Below, one piece after another: positions 11,474 to 22,100 of a DNA stretch of 64,000 bases. The position numbers and the translations under genes are program-made. Source of the DNA: Certhia americana (lineage: Eukaryota > Chordata > Aves > Passeriformes > Certhiidae); assembly GCA_018697195.1 (NCBI GenBank), contig CM031870.1, positions 6,759,784-6,823,783 on the forward strand, in the 5' to 3' direction. The notes under the pieces are model-generated. The model was given only the letters and a program-made list of their open reading frames with translations. It was not told the DNA's origin and did not search any database. Every line of letters starts with the position of its first letter. Position 1 is the first letter of the stretch.

Positions 11474-14400
11474 CTAAAAAGATAAGACAAATCCCCCAAT
11501 GTATGCATGAACATTTGAGTTGCCAGAAGTCCAGCAAGCAGGACATTTTTTCACACCATTAAATTAGTTTAAAAATATTTCCGCCATCCAAAGATATGTT
11601 GAGCTGTATGAAAAAACCCTGAAATAGCTATAAACAATAATTAGCTGTTGAAAGCTGAAGACTCAGTCCAGCAAAGTATTTATAGAAATACTTAAATCTG
11701 TCTGCATTCAAACCGCTTGAGCTCTTGCTCAAAGTTAAGCACTTGGTTTAGTACTTTGCTGAATCAAGCCTGGTACAAGAATGCCTGGGTTCTGTTTCAC
11801 TGATGTTTTGCAACAGACATTGGGCAAGTCACCGAAACTCTACGCATCCCCCTTCCTGAGACATTGTTGTACCAATGCTGACCCTATCTTTGCACATCTA
11901 TGAATGAAATACATGATAAAACCACCACAATATTGCTGAAAACTTATGTAGGCTCCAGGGGCTGAGAGGCTTATTTGTGCTACCATGACAGTAGGCAGTA
12001 ATGATTCAGCTGGAGTTTGATGTAGCGAAAAGGTGATGAAAGCTATTTTATCTAAGCATTCAAGAGAGGTGGACTAACAGTGGATTTGAGAGTCATGAAT
12101 GTCTTGATTTTCAGAGAGCTGTGTACCTGCTAAGCCCACTGAATCAGCCTCCAGGTGTGATAGGACTATTTGTCAGAAGAAAGAATGAAATCTTATTCTT
12201 GCTTTATGTAAATAAGCATTTTATCACATGAGTGGTTACACTATTTCATGACAGACCACAAATATCTCTGAGACAAATCCACTTCTGGATAACAACATTT
12301 CTGCCATGGATTAAATTAACAGAAACAATGACTTCTGCTTAAGGGGCACTGCAGCTGTCAAAGGTACTTTACTGTCCCAAAGGAAGGTGCAGCAGCATTG
12401 CCACCTAAGTACATGGATGCAATGAGGAACAAGTGTCAGGGCCAGGAATTATCTGACTATCAGGATCCATTTGTGAACCGGGAGCTCTAATTACTGTCAG
12501 TGAATCTACCCTGAAATCAGACCTGTGTGCTGGGAATGCACAGTTTGGAGCAGAGTAATTCAGTCAGCCTGACCTCACCTCTGGAGGGAGTGCTCTCTTG
12601 GCCATGAGGAAAAGCTGCTTCCTAATGCAGTACCCAAACTACCGTGGGAAGTTTGGCAGTATGCTACGGCTCAAATCCCTGCAGTCTGTGGCAATTCCTG
12701 GGATTCTGGGTTGTTAAAGAGGGGCTTGAGCCAAAAGTTTCTCAGGCTGTACTGTTCTTGAGCTGCTGCCTCCAGCATAGTGGCTGACAAGAATCAGCCT
12801 CCTGTGGCTCCAGACACTCACACCCTCTTTTCCTCACCAAAGTTGGAATTACAGATGCTAACCTGAACAGGATTTGGCTCATAGTTCTTTTTCATAAGAA
12901 ATCCTGAACTACAAATTCCTAACCTTATCTTAACTGTTGCTATGATCTAAAGACCTTTTGTGGTTTCAAGTAGTGTTTTTCTCTGATTCTTAAGAGCATA
13001 CATTTTTGTTTTCCTATTTGTATTTTAACATGTTAACCAATCGTACATTTTTCCCACAGATAGAAAATTATTCTTCTTACACAGCAGAAAGTACTTCTAA
13101 TAAATGTTTATGCTATTTCTAGGAAATAAATTCCACAATAATACAACTAGTTAGTCCCAGCTCATCAAACACTTTGGAGCAAGTGCTTCACTTTATCCAC
13201 TCTAGAGTTCAGGCAGTGAAATCAGTGAGACACAAAGGCACAGATGTATATGTATCTGAAAAATCACTGCTTTCCCCTGCTAGGTGCATATTTTGTACAG
13301 AAAAGGAACAGTTCAGTTACAAGGGTTAATCTAGCACAAGCCAAGTCCCAAATCCTGGTCTCACCTAGAGCATCTCCTGAGTTCCCCCTCCGCTTGTATC
13401 TGAAGGTCATCTATGGTAACAGCTTAGGTTTTCATGTAATCCATAAAGAAAATAAAAGGAACAATGCTGGGGGTAAGAATGTTTAAAATACAGATTTCAA
13501 TTCTGATCTATGCATCAGATAATTTCCAAGGTGACAGTGTGGGACAGCACCTGCCCTTTGCTCAGAGCTGACTACACCTGCTGCCCTTGGACTTCAAACA
13601 TATCAAGAATCTGTTTATAAAGATTATATTGAAAAGTCTAGAACCAACAATTATTTTCCCCACTAGTTGCTTCCACTCTCCCGCCTACAACTTAACTCTT
13701 TTGTTCTTTAACTTCTCTGTGCTGGAATTGCTACAGGACTGTGTAGCCCCTCATCTAGGCATGGGCTGCACTTCTGCGTTCTTGCTCTCCTTCCCACATA
13801 TGCTGGATGATGTAAAAGACATTAAGCAGCTATTCATGTATGCTCTGCAACCAGCTGCTCCCAGGGCTCATTTAGTCAACAATTCTTAACGTTACAAACC
13901 TGCCTCTGAGCCATTTCTGGAAAGATACATAAATGAAGGTATGAAGAGCCCTTTATAGATCAAGGACTTCTGTCTATGACAGGAAAGGATGAGAGCAAAT
14001 AAGACAAAATTCAAAGCCTGGGTCAGATTCTGATCCGAGTGGGAGTATAAATAGGGAGTAATTCCACTGAGAGCAAAATTACTTCCAACTTAAAATGTTG
14101 TAAATGAGACTGGAATTTTTCCTTTGGTATAAACAGAGCCCACACTGACAGAAATGTAAGGGATGGTACAAGTCATGTATCAAGTGTAATTTCATCAAGT
14201 GACACTACTTGTATTAGTTTTGTGGGTGTGCAAAATGATTCTGAGTGGGATAGAAAGGAAGATAAGGGAGGCTTTCATGTCCTTGTAGTTACTCATCTTG
14301 CAATTTACATCTTTGGCATTTAAATCATAATTATATTTCACATCTCTGGAATGCTAAGTGGATGTTACACCACTTTCCCACTAACACCCATCTTGTGGTA

Positions 14401-14909
14401 GTCACACCCATTGTTTAACTTCTACCACCCTTCATTTTACTGCAGCATGCAGCCCACAGAGGTTAACCACAAGCGTTTCAGTCAAAAAGTACAGGGCTAT
14501 TTTATTAACTGAGCAAATTGCAGGTGTTTACTGCCACAAAGCAAACCAGGAGAGGTCAAAGGCAGTTGTGTCCGCACAGCCGTGTCAGCGGGGAAGAGCA
14601 GGAAGCCGCAGCTGGGAGCTCACTGTGGGGATGCGGGCTTGGGAGGGAAGGCCAGCGCTGCCTCCTGAACAATCCCTGCAGGGCTGTAAACGCTCCCTTG
14701 GTCTCCATGAAATCATGAAATCCCCTCTTCCCAACACGCACATCAAGCACCTGAAACATCCCATTGTATCCGAACTCCAAAGAAGATTGGAGCAGTTAAT
14801 GACTGAATGCATGGTGAATATGCAAACATTTTTCGCTGTTAATTAAAACAAATAGCCCCACAAACTATAAACCGAAGTGGGTTTTTCTTTCGGGAAACAA
14901 GTACACAAT

Positions 14910-14940
14910 CTTTTGGATTGTTTGATGATTGATCCAAAAG
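14910..14940. repeat. Perfect 9-bp inverted repeat in an AT-rich patch
   Basis: CTTTTGGAT (14910-14918) and ATCCAAAAG (14932-14940) form a perfect inverted repeat around a 13-base spacer. The surrounding 14880-14970 also carries several TTGATTGA/ATCAATAA-like words, which resemble PBX/HOX-type sites. Whether it is a regulatory element or a decayed transposon end cannot be told from sequence alone. Confidence 0.5.
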
Positions 14941-17659
14941 TTCAATAATTGTTGATTGAATAATCAATAAACACCAGTCTTATTTGCTATTTGCAGGCTT
15001 GTCTAGAATTTAAACTAAAAGTTTATATAAAAATAATAAAAGGAATCTGTCAACTGCACTATACAATGACCCCAACAGTGTGGTGTCAAAGCACAGCTAG
15101 GACAGAAGACAGGCTGCACCAAGACTGACTACAGATCCAGGAGCAGCTAAACCACAAGTGCTTCCCACCAGGGGATGCTTGGTTGGGAACACATGTTCAA
15201 CACTCTCCTCCTCTGCACAGCCCCTTTGGTGAAGTTGTAAGTCTATTTATTTCATCCTTGCTTCTCAAGTCAAGCATTAGCCACTCATTTTAAGCATAAA
15301 ACCTGCTAGCAGTGAGTGCATAGAGAATTTTAGAAAATAAAGGGTGAAAGGAAGAGCCGATGGGGAAAAAAGGATATTTTAAAACAATTGATCTCTTCTT
15401 TCACATCCCAGCTAACTGGGGCATGCTTTAGTAACACACACCAAGTGCTGGTGCTGAGACTGGATTTGCTTAGGGAGGTGGGGGACAAAACTCTGCATGA
15501 AATAATTTGGAAAGGTAACTTTGAACTACTCAGATGTAAAATGTTTTATCTAGGAGCAACACAACTTCTATTTGACAGCTGGTTGGCTATTGGCAAGGAG
15601 TCTAAAGACACAGTGACAAACTGCTGGGCTGACTGACTTCCAAATTCAGTTGTAGTCACATCTGTTACTGAAGTAAATGATGTCATTCAAGACCATGGTG
15701 TATCAACACTGTAGCAGGGAACACTACCATGTGCCCATAAGACAATCCAGCCTGTATGCCAATCTATAGGTCTTATTTTCAAATGCACTCTTTGGCTAAT
15801 GTTTATTTAAAGAGATGCAGAAAAAATTACATATCTGGGTTTTTTTTAAAGGAGCTAAACGATGCCATTTAGCTAAAAAGTGACCTGCAGTCTCTCTCCT
15901 GCTGCTAATGCAGCAGATAATCAATCATTCCTTTTAGAGCTCTCCACAGCAACAAGAGGTCAGTAATCCATATTCATCTTTCATGCAAGACATGAGACAA
16001 CGAGTTCCTGTGGCACAGGGGCCAGAGAAGGGGTCACAGAATCCTGTGATAGCTGAGTAGGTCACATGCCTTTCAGCAATATTAAGTTTCAAAATCTAGT
16101 TTCCATGAAAGTAATTTTGTCTTCTTTTACTGAAATCAGTGACTCAGTGGCCTGTGACAGTACCCTGCAAATGCTGAGCACACGTGGCTGCAGTACGTAC
16201 TGGCAAAATAAAAACTTGATTTGGTTTTCTTCTTGATTGAACATTCATCATTTTTTTTTAAGATTCAGACAAAAACAAATCCTAGCAAAACCTCAATCGC
16301 AGCCAAAGTATTCCATCTCCACATGGTGAAAAATGACTAGAATGATGAAAGATCATGTTCTTCCATCCTCATTTCTACCAGTGACACAAGTCTGTAAATT
16401 TCCAGACATTCCCATAAATCTGACTCAAAGATTTCTCACTCTTTCCATCTATACGAGCTGCAATCATAATAAATATATGCAGTTCTGGTGAAGAAGAATG
16501 AAATTACTGAACCAAGATATTCTGTAATGGTATCTAAAAGCAGGGTGACTTTGACAGGGTTTAGGATTTTGTCATGCCAGTGTCTTTCTGCTGGAAACTG
16601 AGGTGATCTGAAACCCCAATCAACACCTCTGAACCATACTCCCTAAGTCACTGTAATCACATTGTTTGTTAACTGGGATGGGAACTCTGCTGTTCTATCC
16701 CTGCCTCAGATTTCTGACTGAACTAGGATCTCTTTTAAGCTTGCTCTTGCATATGGAGCAGTCTTTTGATCAGAAAAAGCAAACTGCATGCAAAGAGAAT
16801 ATAGTTAAATAGTAAAAGCAAGGACATGGATTTTATCACCATATCCTATTGTCTGTTCAAATAAGCCACTTTGCACAAAGTTAAGGTTCTACAACATTCT
16901 TTTCACTTCAATAAATGAAAGTGGAAACCCTTAACTAGTTCCTTCTCATCACTGGGTTTTCATTGGGTTTTCAGTGGTCTGAGGTGGTCGAGGCATTATC
17001 TGGTTTTAGTTGCACACAGACTTGCCCTGGGAGTGCCCCCTGAGCTGCAGGAGCTTCAGGAAGAACAGAAATGATTAGACTGTGGGAAGGGAGAAGGGAA
17101 ACGAAAAAAATTGCATTACTTATTTCTTAGCTTTCTCATGGAAAGCACAGTGTCCAGGTAAACTCTAAAGCAATATTAACTTGTTTCTGGCCTTGTCCAA
17201 CTCTGTTGTTCATGCTTTCATACCATTTTCTCCTCCAGTGTGTTTAGTTCTCTGTTTCTTACAAGCTGAGAAAGATTTTAATGCAGAGTGAGAAATTTAG
17301 CAGAGAAAATGAATTATCACCTATCCTTGGATGGCCTTGCTTATATAATATAGAAGCATACAGAAATATAACAACATGGTCACAAGTTTCAGTATAGATT
17401 TATGCACCTTATTCATACCTTGGCTTCTAGCCTGATGCAACTGAATGCACGAATAGAAATATTTCCCACCATTGGAAACACTCCCAAGCTTGAGAACAGG
17501 TATAAATATTAATGCTAGCAGAGAGAAAATCCTTCCTGATCCTGTTTTTACTTAATTCTGAGGATCACTCAAAGAAACTCATTGATAGACACGATTTTTA
17601 GTTGCTATTTGAGAACCACAGCAAGGCTGTGGGCATGGACGGCTGTGGGACACAGGATC

Positions 17660-17880
17660 AGGCAAATTAGAAAAGACCTCTGAGCCCACTGAGTCCAGTT
17701 TGTGACCAAACACCACCGTGTCAACCAGGCCATGGCACTGAGTGCCACATCCACTCTTCCCTCAACACCGCCAGGGATGGCGACTCCACCACCAAACTCG
17801 GCAGCCTCTTCCCATCTCTCATCGCCCTTTCAGGGATGTTCTTCCTCATGTCCAACCTAAACCTCCCTTGGCGCAGCTAA
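17660..17880 (-). mobile_element. CR1 LINE 3'-end fragment
   Basis: Read on the - strand, this matches the usual avian CR1 3' region: a GTGGTGGAGTCGCCATCCCT block, then a 'GGCACTCAGTGCCATGG' block, then 'CTCAGAGGTCTTTTC'. It is 5'-truncated, as most CR1 copies are. The minisatellite begins about 60 bp to its right. Confidence 0.85.
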
Positions 17881-17939
17881 GCGCTGCCTTCTCCTGTGGG
17901 CACTGAGAGCTGTGGGTCACAGAGTGCTGTGGGACAGTG

Positions 17940-18696
17940 AGCATTGCCCACACTGCCCACACAGTGCCCACACTGCCTGCGCTGCCCGCATTGCCCCACT
18001 GCCCGCATTGCCCCACTGCCCCCACACTGCCCGCACTGCCTGCACTGCCCCCACACTGCCCACTGCCCACACAGTGCCCACACTGCCCACTGCCCACACA
18101 GTGCCCACAGTGCCCACTGCCCACACAGTGCCCACACTGCCCACTGCCCCCACACTGCCCACAGTGCCCGTGCTGCCCACAGTGCCCACACTGCCCGCAT
18201 TGCCCACAGTGCCCACTGCCCCCACACTGCCCTCATTGCCACACTGCCCGCATTGCCCACACTGCCCGCACACTGCCCCCACACTGCCCACGCTGCCCAG
18301 TGCCCACTGCCCCCACACTGCCCGCATTGCCACACTGCCTGCACTGCCCACACTGCCCTCATTGCCACACTGCCCCCACAGTGCCCGCATTGCCCACAGT
18401 GCCCCACTGCCCACACTGCCCTCATTGCCCACACTGCCCTCATTGCCACACTGCCCTCATTGCCCACACTGCCCCCACAGTGCCCGCACTGCCCCCACAG
18501 TGCCCCCACAGTGCCCGCATTGCCCACAGTGCCCACACTGCCCACACTGCCCGCACTGCCCGCATTGCCCCACTGCCCCCACACTGCCCCCGCACTGCCC
18601 GCACTGCCCCCGCACTGCCCCCGCACTGCCCCCACACTGCCCCCACACTGCCCGCACTGCCCCCACACTGCCCCCGCACTGCCCCCGCACTGCCGC
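17940..18696. repeat. GC-rich minisatellite, 9-bp-class unit
   Basis: This tandem array of about 755 bp is built from variants of a 9-mer: CCCACACTG, CCCACAGTG and CCCGCATTG. These are mixed with 11-mers (CCCCCACACTG, CCCCCGCACTG) and a 6-mer (CCACTG). Dividing length by unit size gives roughly 80 units. The 11-mer variants become dominant towards the right end, while the left end is 9-mer rich. The + strand is C-rich, so LYRM1 intron 1 RNA carries the G-rich complement. The array lacks stops in several frames on both strands, which explains the long open frames. It ends 4 bp before a YY1-type motif and about 240 bp from the LYRM1 exon 1 donor. Confidence 0.93.
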
Positions 18697-18699
18697 TGT

Positions 18700-18711
18700 C
18701 AAGATGGCGCT
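18700..18711 (+). promoter_or_regulatory. YY1-type motif
   Basis: CAAGATGGCGCT closely fits the AAGATGGCGG YY1 consensus and sits at the left edge of the CpG island, next to the minisatellite. The motif often occurs at promoters of housekeeping genes. Function here is inferred from sequence only. Confidence 0.5.
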
Positions 18712-18740
18712 GCCGTCCGCCATGGCCTGGAGCCGCGCGG

Positions 18741-18755
18741 TCACTAGGGGGCGCT
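18741..18755 (+). promoter_or_regulatory. CTCF-like motif, forward
   Basis: TCACTAGGGGGCGCT fits the CTCF core (CCAcyAGrkGGCrs) at all but the first position. It faces the reverse-oriented match at 18774-18788. Confidence 0.6.
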
Positions 18756-18773
18756 GTCCACGGCAGCATCCTT

Positions 18774-18788
18774 GCGCCCCCTGGCGGC
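18774..18788 (-). promoter_or_regulatory. CTCF-like motif, reverse
   Basis: GCGCCCCCTGGCGGC on + reads GCCGCCAGGGGGCGC on -, a strong match to the CTCF core. Together with 18741-18755 it forms a closely spaced, facing pair between the minisatellite and LYRM1 exon 1. Confidence 0.6.
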
Positions 18789-18936
18789 CGGGGCGGCCCT
18801 GCCCCCGGAGCCGGGCGGAACCAACTCGCAGAGCGGGGGGGGGGGGGGGGGGTGTCGGCTCACGGCACGCGCCTCCATCCTCTCCCCTCCTTCCTCCCTC
18901 CCCGCGTGTACGCCCGCCCTCCCCTCCCCGCTTTAC

Positions 18937-19060
18937 CTTGGTGCAGTCGTGCTGCGCCCCGCCCCGCCGGGTGCCCCCGCTCCGGTGGGCGCGGGAGGCG
19001 CGAGCCGCCGCCTTCCCGGCCCTCACCGTGCGTGCCGCGTCGCGCGCGCCGCCCCTCGCA
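18937..19060 (-). other. LYRM1: LYRM1 noncoding exon 1 (approximate 5' end)
   Basis: On the - strand the sequence ...CTGCACCAAG is followed by GTAAAG, a good donor, with the boundary at 18937. Joining it to the coding exon at 11473 puts CACCAAG directly before ATG, a favourable initiation context. A second donor-like CACG|GTGAGG occurs near 19026. The 5' end is estimated from the CRE position. Confidence 0.55.
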
Positions 19061-19074
19061 CGGCACGTCACGGG

Positions 19075-19082
19075 TGACGTCA
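19075..19082. promoter_or_regulatory. Palindromic CRE (TGACGTCA)
   Basis: This is the full 8-bp cAMP response element consensus, centred between two divergent first exons. The half-site CACGTCAC lies just left at 19064-19071. CREB/ATF binding is an inference. Confidence 0.65.
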
Positions 19083-19094
19083 CGGCACGGCGCG

Positions 19095-19158
19095 TCCGCC
19101 AGCTGAGCGCTCGCCCGGAAGTGATGCGGTGGAGGCAGAGCCGCTCGGCGCCGCGGAG
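19095..19158 (+). other. DCUN1D3: DCUN1D3 noncoding exon 1 (approximate 5' end)
   Basis: CCGCGGAG is followed by GTGAGTG, a near-perfect donor, at 19158/19159 in the CpG island, preceded by the ETS-type CCGGAAGT at 19115. It splices to the exon beginning at about 34944. The 5' end is inferred. Confidence 0.6.
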
Positions 19159-22100
19159 GTGAGTGAATTGGACCGAAGCTCTTCCCGTCCGCCCGGGCTA
19201 CGGGGCAGCGGCGGCGGCGGCGGGGGCGGCGCGGGGCTCGGCACGGCCCGGCAGACGGCGCGGGCGGCGGGGTTTGTCCGTGGCCGCCGCTCTGCTCCTC
19301 AGCCCCGCTAGGGCCGGTGGTGCTCGGGGGGCCCCGCGCCGCCGCCCCCTCATGTCAGGGCCCCCCTCAGCGCAGCCCTGCAGCGCCGGGACAGCCCGCC
19401 GGCAGCGGCCGGACAGGTCCCGGCCGGCTGCTGCTCCGGGCGGTGCCGCCGGGCCGTGCTCACCTCACACCCATCCCTGTGCCCCGAGTGGCCCTGCTGC
19501 CTCGCCCCGCGGTTCGGTGGTTTTTTTCTCGTTCTGGTGTGCGCTGTCTGCGGGGTCCTCAGACGTCCCTTAGGATGGGGCCCCGCAGCCCCCCAGGGCC
19601 GGGGAGAACGGCTGCTTTGTTTGGGTGAGCTTCGTGCCCAGCCTTCGCACGTGTCATCACGCCAGAACGGGAATGTTCGTAGTGTTTTCAGGAGAAAGAG
19701 GAATAACTGTAAAGCGATTGATTTCCAAGGTAGTTCTCGTTATCTGAACGTACCCCCTTTGCACAGCGACTTTTTTTTCCTGCTTCAGCTCTCCCTCCTT
19801 CCCTCCCTCCCCTGAGCGAGTTTACCCTTCCTGTGCAAGCTGCAATCTGCATTAATCACTCTCTGGGGCTGCAGTGATACTAATAAGCTACTCATAACAA
19901 CTTAAATTATAACTTGCATAGTCAGTGTTGTGAGCAAATATTGGTTGGAAAAATATGCCTGTCCTATCAGTGCTGTGGTTGCTGGAAAGAATCATTGATT
20001 ATCTTTTAAATAGTTAACATTGCTGATATACTGCCCTTCAAAATGTTACATTGATAACTGAACAGGCTGATGCCAAGTGTCAGAATACAGCATTGATCCA
20101 CAGCTGGTAACTTTTTTGAATGGCAGTGTCTGTCACATAATTTAAAGGGTAATGAGTTAAGCGCTCTGAAAAAAAAGGGGCGTAGCTGTACAAACAAAAA
20201 GCACAGAACGGCCCTACCTTTTTGAAAATTACAGGCCTCATTGGCATGATCTGTGTTTTTTTGAGGGAACAGTTGACCAAAAAACATTATCTAAACAAAG
20301 TCTTGCATGTTTAAAACTCTCTTTGTTAAACTGTTAATGTGTAGCTACAATATTAGTGTTTTATTTGGGCTACAGCAGTGGGAAGAGAGAGTGTCTGAAC
20401 ACTTGTGTCCCTTGACTGCATCCGAACACTGTTGCATGTTTTCCTGGTGAAAGATAATGCTCAGAAAAGGAAACACAGTCCCTTAGTTAAGATTGCATAT
20501 GAAAGTAAAGAGATCTGATCTCATGTTCTTGTCAGTTCTGTAGTCTGTCCTCAGAGTCTCCCCCACACAGGTATGTCATGGTGGTCTGTGGAAAACATTC
20601 ACTTTTACATGACTGGCAGCTCAGTGTAAAGCAAAGATTTTCTGCACATCAGCAGGAAAAGGAGAGCTTGTGATGTGTGCTGAATTAGTTCAGATTAGCA
20701 AAGTGCAACTGGCTTTACAAATTTGCTGTGAATACCAGCTCTTGTAACGATTTCTAGAACTCTGATTATTTCCTAATAGCTAGTTGTATGTTGGCAGGAA
20801 TACTGTAATTCTTAAATAAAAAAGTAACACAAGTAATAATGGGGAACTTGCAGTTTTGGTACTACTTGGCTGTTTTCTTTGTGAGACTGACAGCCTGCAA
20901 TATGAGCTGTAATCAGCTCATGTAATCAGGATCTTCAAGGCTGTGTTAGGTGCCTTTTCTGCCCGGCTTCCTGCTTTATTTTGAAGTTGAATGTTCTGTT
21001 CATAGCAAATTCTCAGTGATTTGTGTCAGTAGTTCTTATAATTTGTTGATCTTGGAAATTCATTAATAATTACATCTGGCTTCTATTTAGCATGAATTGT
21101 GTTGAAAAAAGACACTCAGATGAAGGAACAGCTTTGAGACAAAACTAAGAACAGCTCTTTTGGAAGATCCTCATTGAAATTAATTGAAGAAGTATATACT
21201 GAGCAAGAAGGGCTGCCAGACAGTTTGACAGACTTCTAAGATGTGTTCTGACTCATTTGAGAGTGGATTAGGAAGAGGTTTGGTTCTGCTGCTGGCTTTG
21301 GTTCAGCTTAAGGAACAGGAAGAAATCCTCTGTGTTGGGTATGTGTATTGGGGCAGTGGGGTAGAAAGTGGATGGAAAGTGGATGGAAGAAGAGGGGACA
21401 GATGGGGTTTCTATGCTTGCATTTCCTCATGGCAGAAAGGAATGCACAGAGGGTTTGGATACAGAGATGCACTGCTGCAGGTTGGAAGAAGCGAGAGTGT
21501 CCCAGCACTGCTGAGATCTGTCCCACACTGAAGCTCTTCATTTTCTTTATTGGTTCCAGGGAAATGTTGGTAAATTTAATTTAGAGCCTTGGAGCACTAT
21601 AAAATCCGTCATGATGGGGTTTTGGCAGTTTGTAAGAACTTGCAAATTGCAGAAACAATGTTATTATTCCATTAGGCACATGGGTCTGTAAGTGAATGTA
21701 ACAGGAAAACTCTGCTCTGAGTAAGAGACTATAAAAATAGAAGCATAGGATGTTAGAAAAAGAGTCCTTTCTTTCATCCCCAAAAATACAGAAGGAGCTC
21801 AGTAATGGTAGCCAGAATTCTTGGAAGGCTGAAAGAACAATCTCTAAGCACTCAAGGGACTTGGTAGTCACAGGAAGGTAAGGGGGAACCCCCTTAACAG
21901 TTTCATCAGAATTCCCTGTCTGGGCTCTTTCTTTTTGGCTGCTTCTCCCTAGGGGTCTGCATCTTATCTCACTGGCTTCCTTTTCTCTATTTACCTCTGA
22001 CTAATAGGCTTTGTCTTCTGGTTACTGAAAGTCTAATAAGTTCTTTTGTCTCTTACCCCTTCCTCCTTTTTAAAAATACTAAATTAATGGCTGTAATGTT

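Larger units (their letters stand above)
11474..18936 (-). other. LYRM1: LYRM1 intron 1
   Basis: This large intron lies between the noncoding first exon and the first coding exon. It holds a locally GC-richer patch (about 14560-14710), an AT-rich patch with an inverted repeat (14910-14940), a CR1 3' end (17660-17880), the minisatellite (17940-18696) and the CTCF-like pair (18741-18788). Apart from these I see no gene or RNA. Confidence 0.7.
18700..19650. promoter_or_regulatory. CpG island with bidirectional LYRM1/DCUN1D3 promoter
   Basis: The sequence turns sharply GC- and CpG-rich here. The LYRM1 first-exon donor (18936/18937, -) and the DCUN1D3 first-exon donor (19158/19159, +) lie about 220 bp apart and point away from each other. 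Between them are a palindromic CRE (19075-19082), CACGTCAC (19064-19071) and an ETS-type CCGGAAGT (19115-19122). There is no TATA box, as usual for CpG-island promoters. A G18 run (18835-18852) and a CGG cluster (about 19206-19230) lie on either side. Start sites are inferred. Confidence 0.8.

Noticed and set aside
17940..18696. CRISPR array
   Set aside because: The repeats are contiguous 9-11-mers without unique spacers, and this is a vertebrate genome.
17846..19162. Very long open frames on both strands (up to 416 codons) rich in Pro/Thr/Cys/His or Gly/Ala/Val/Trp/Ser
   Set aside because: They are the same repeat unit translated in different frames of the minisatellite, with no start context, domain or intron structure. 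Frames open on both strands reflect the lack of stop codons in the repeat.
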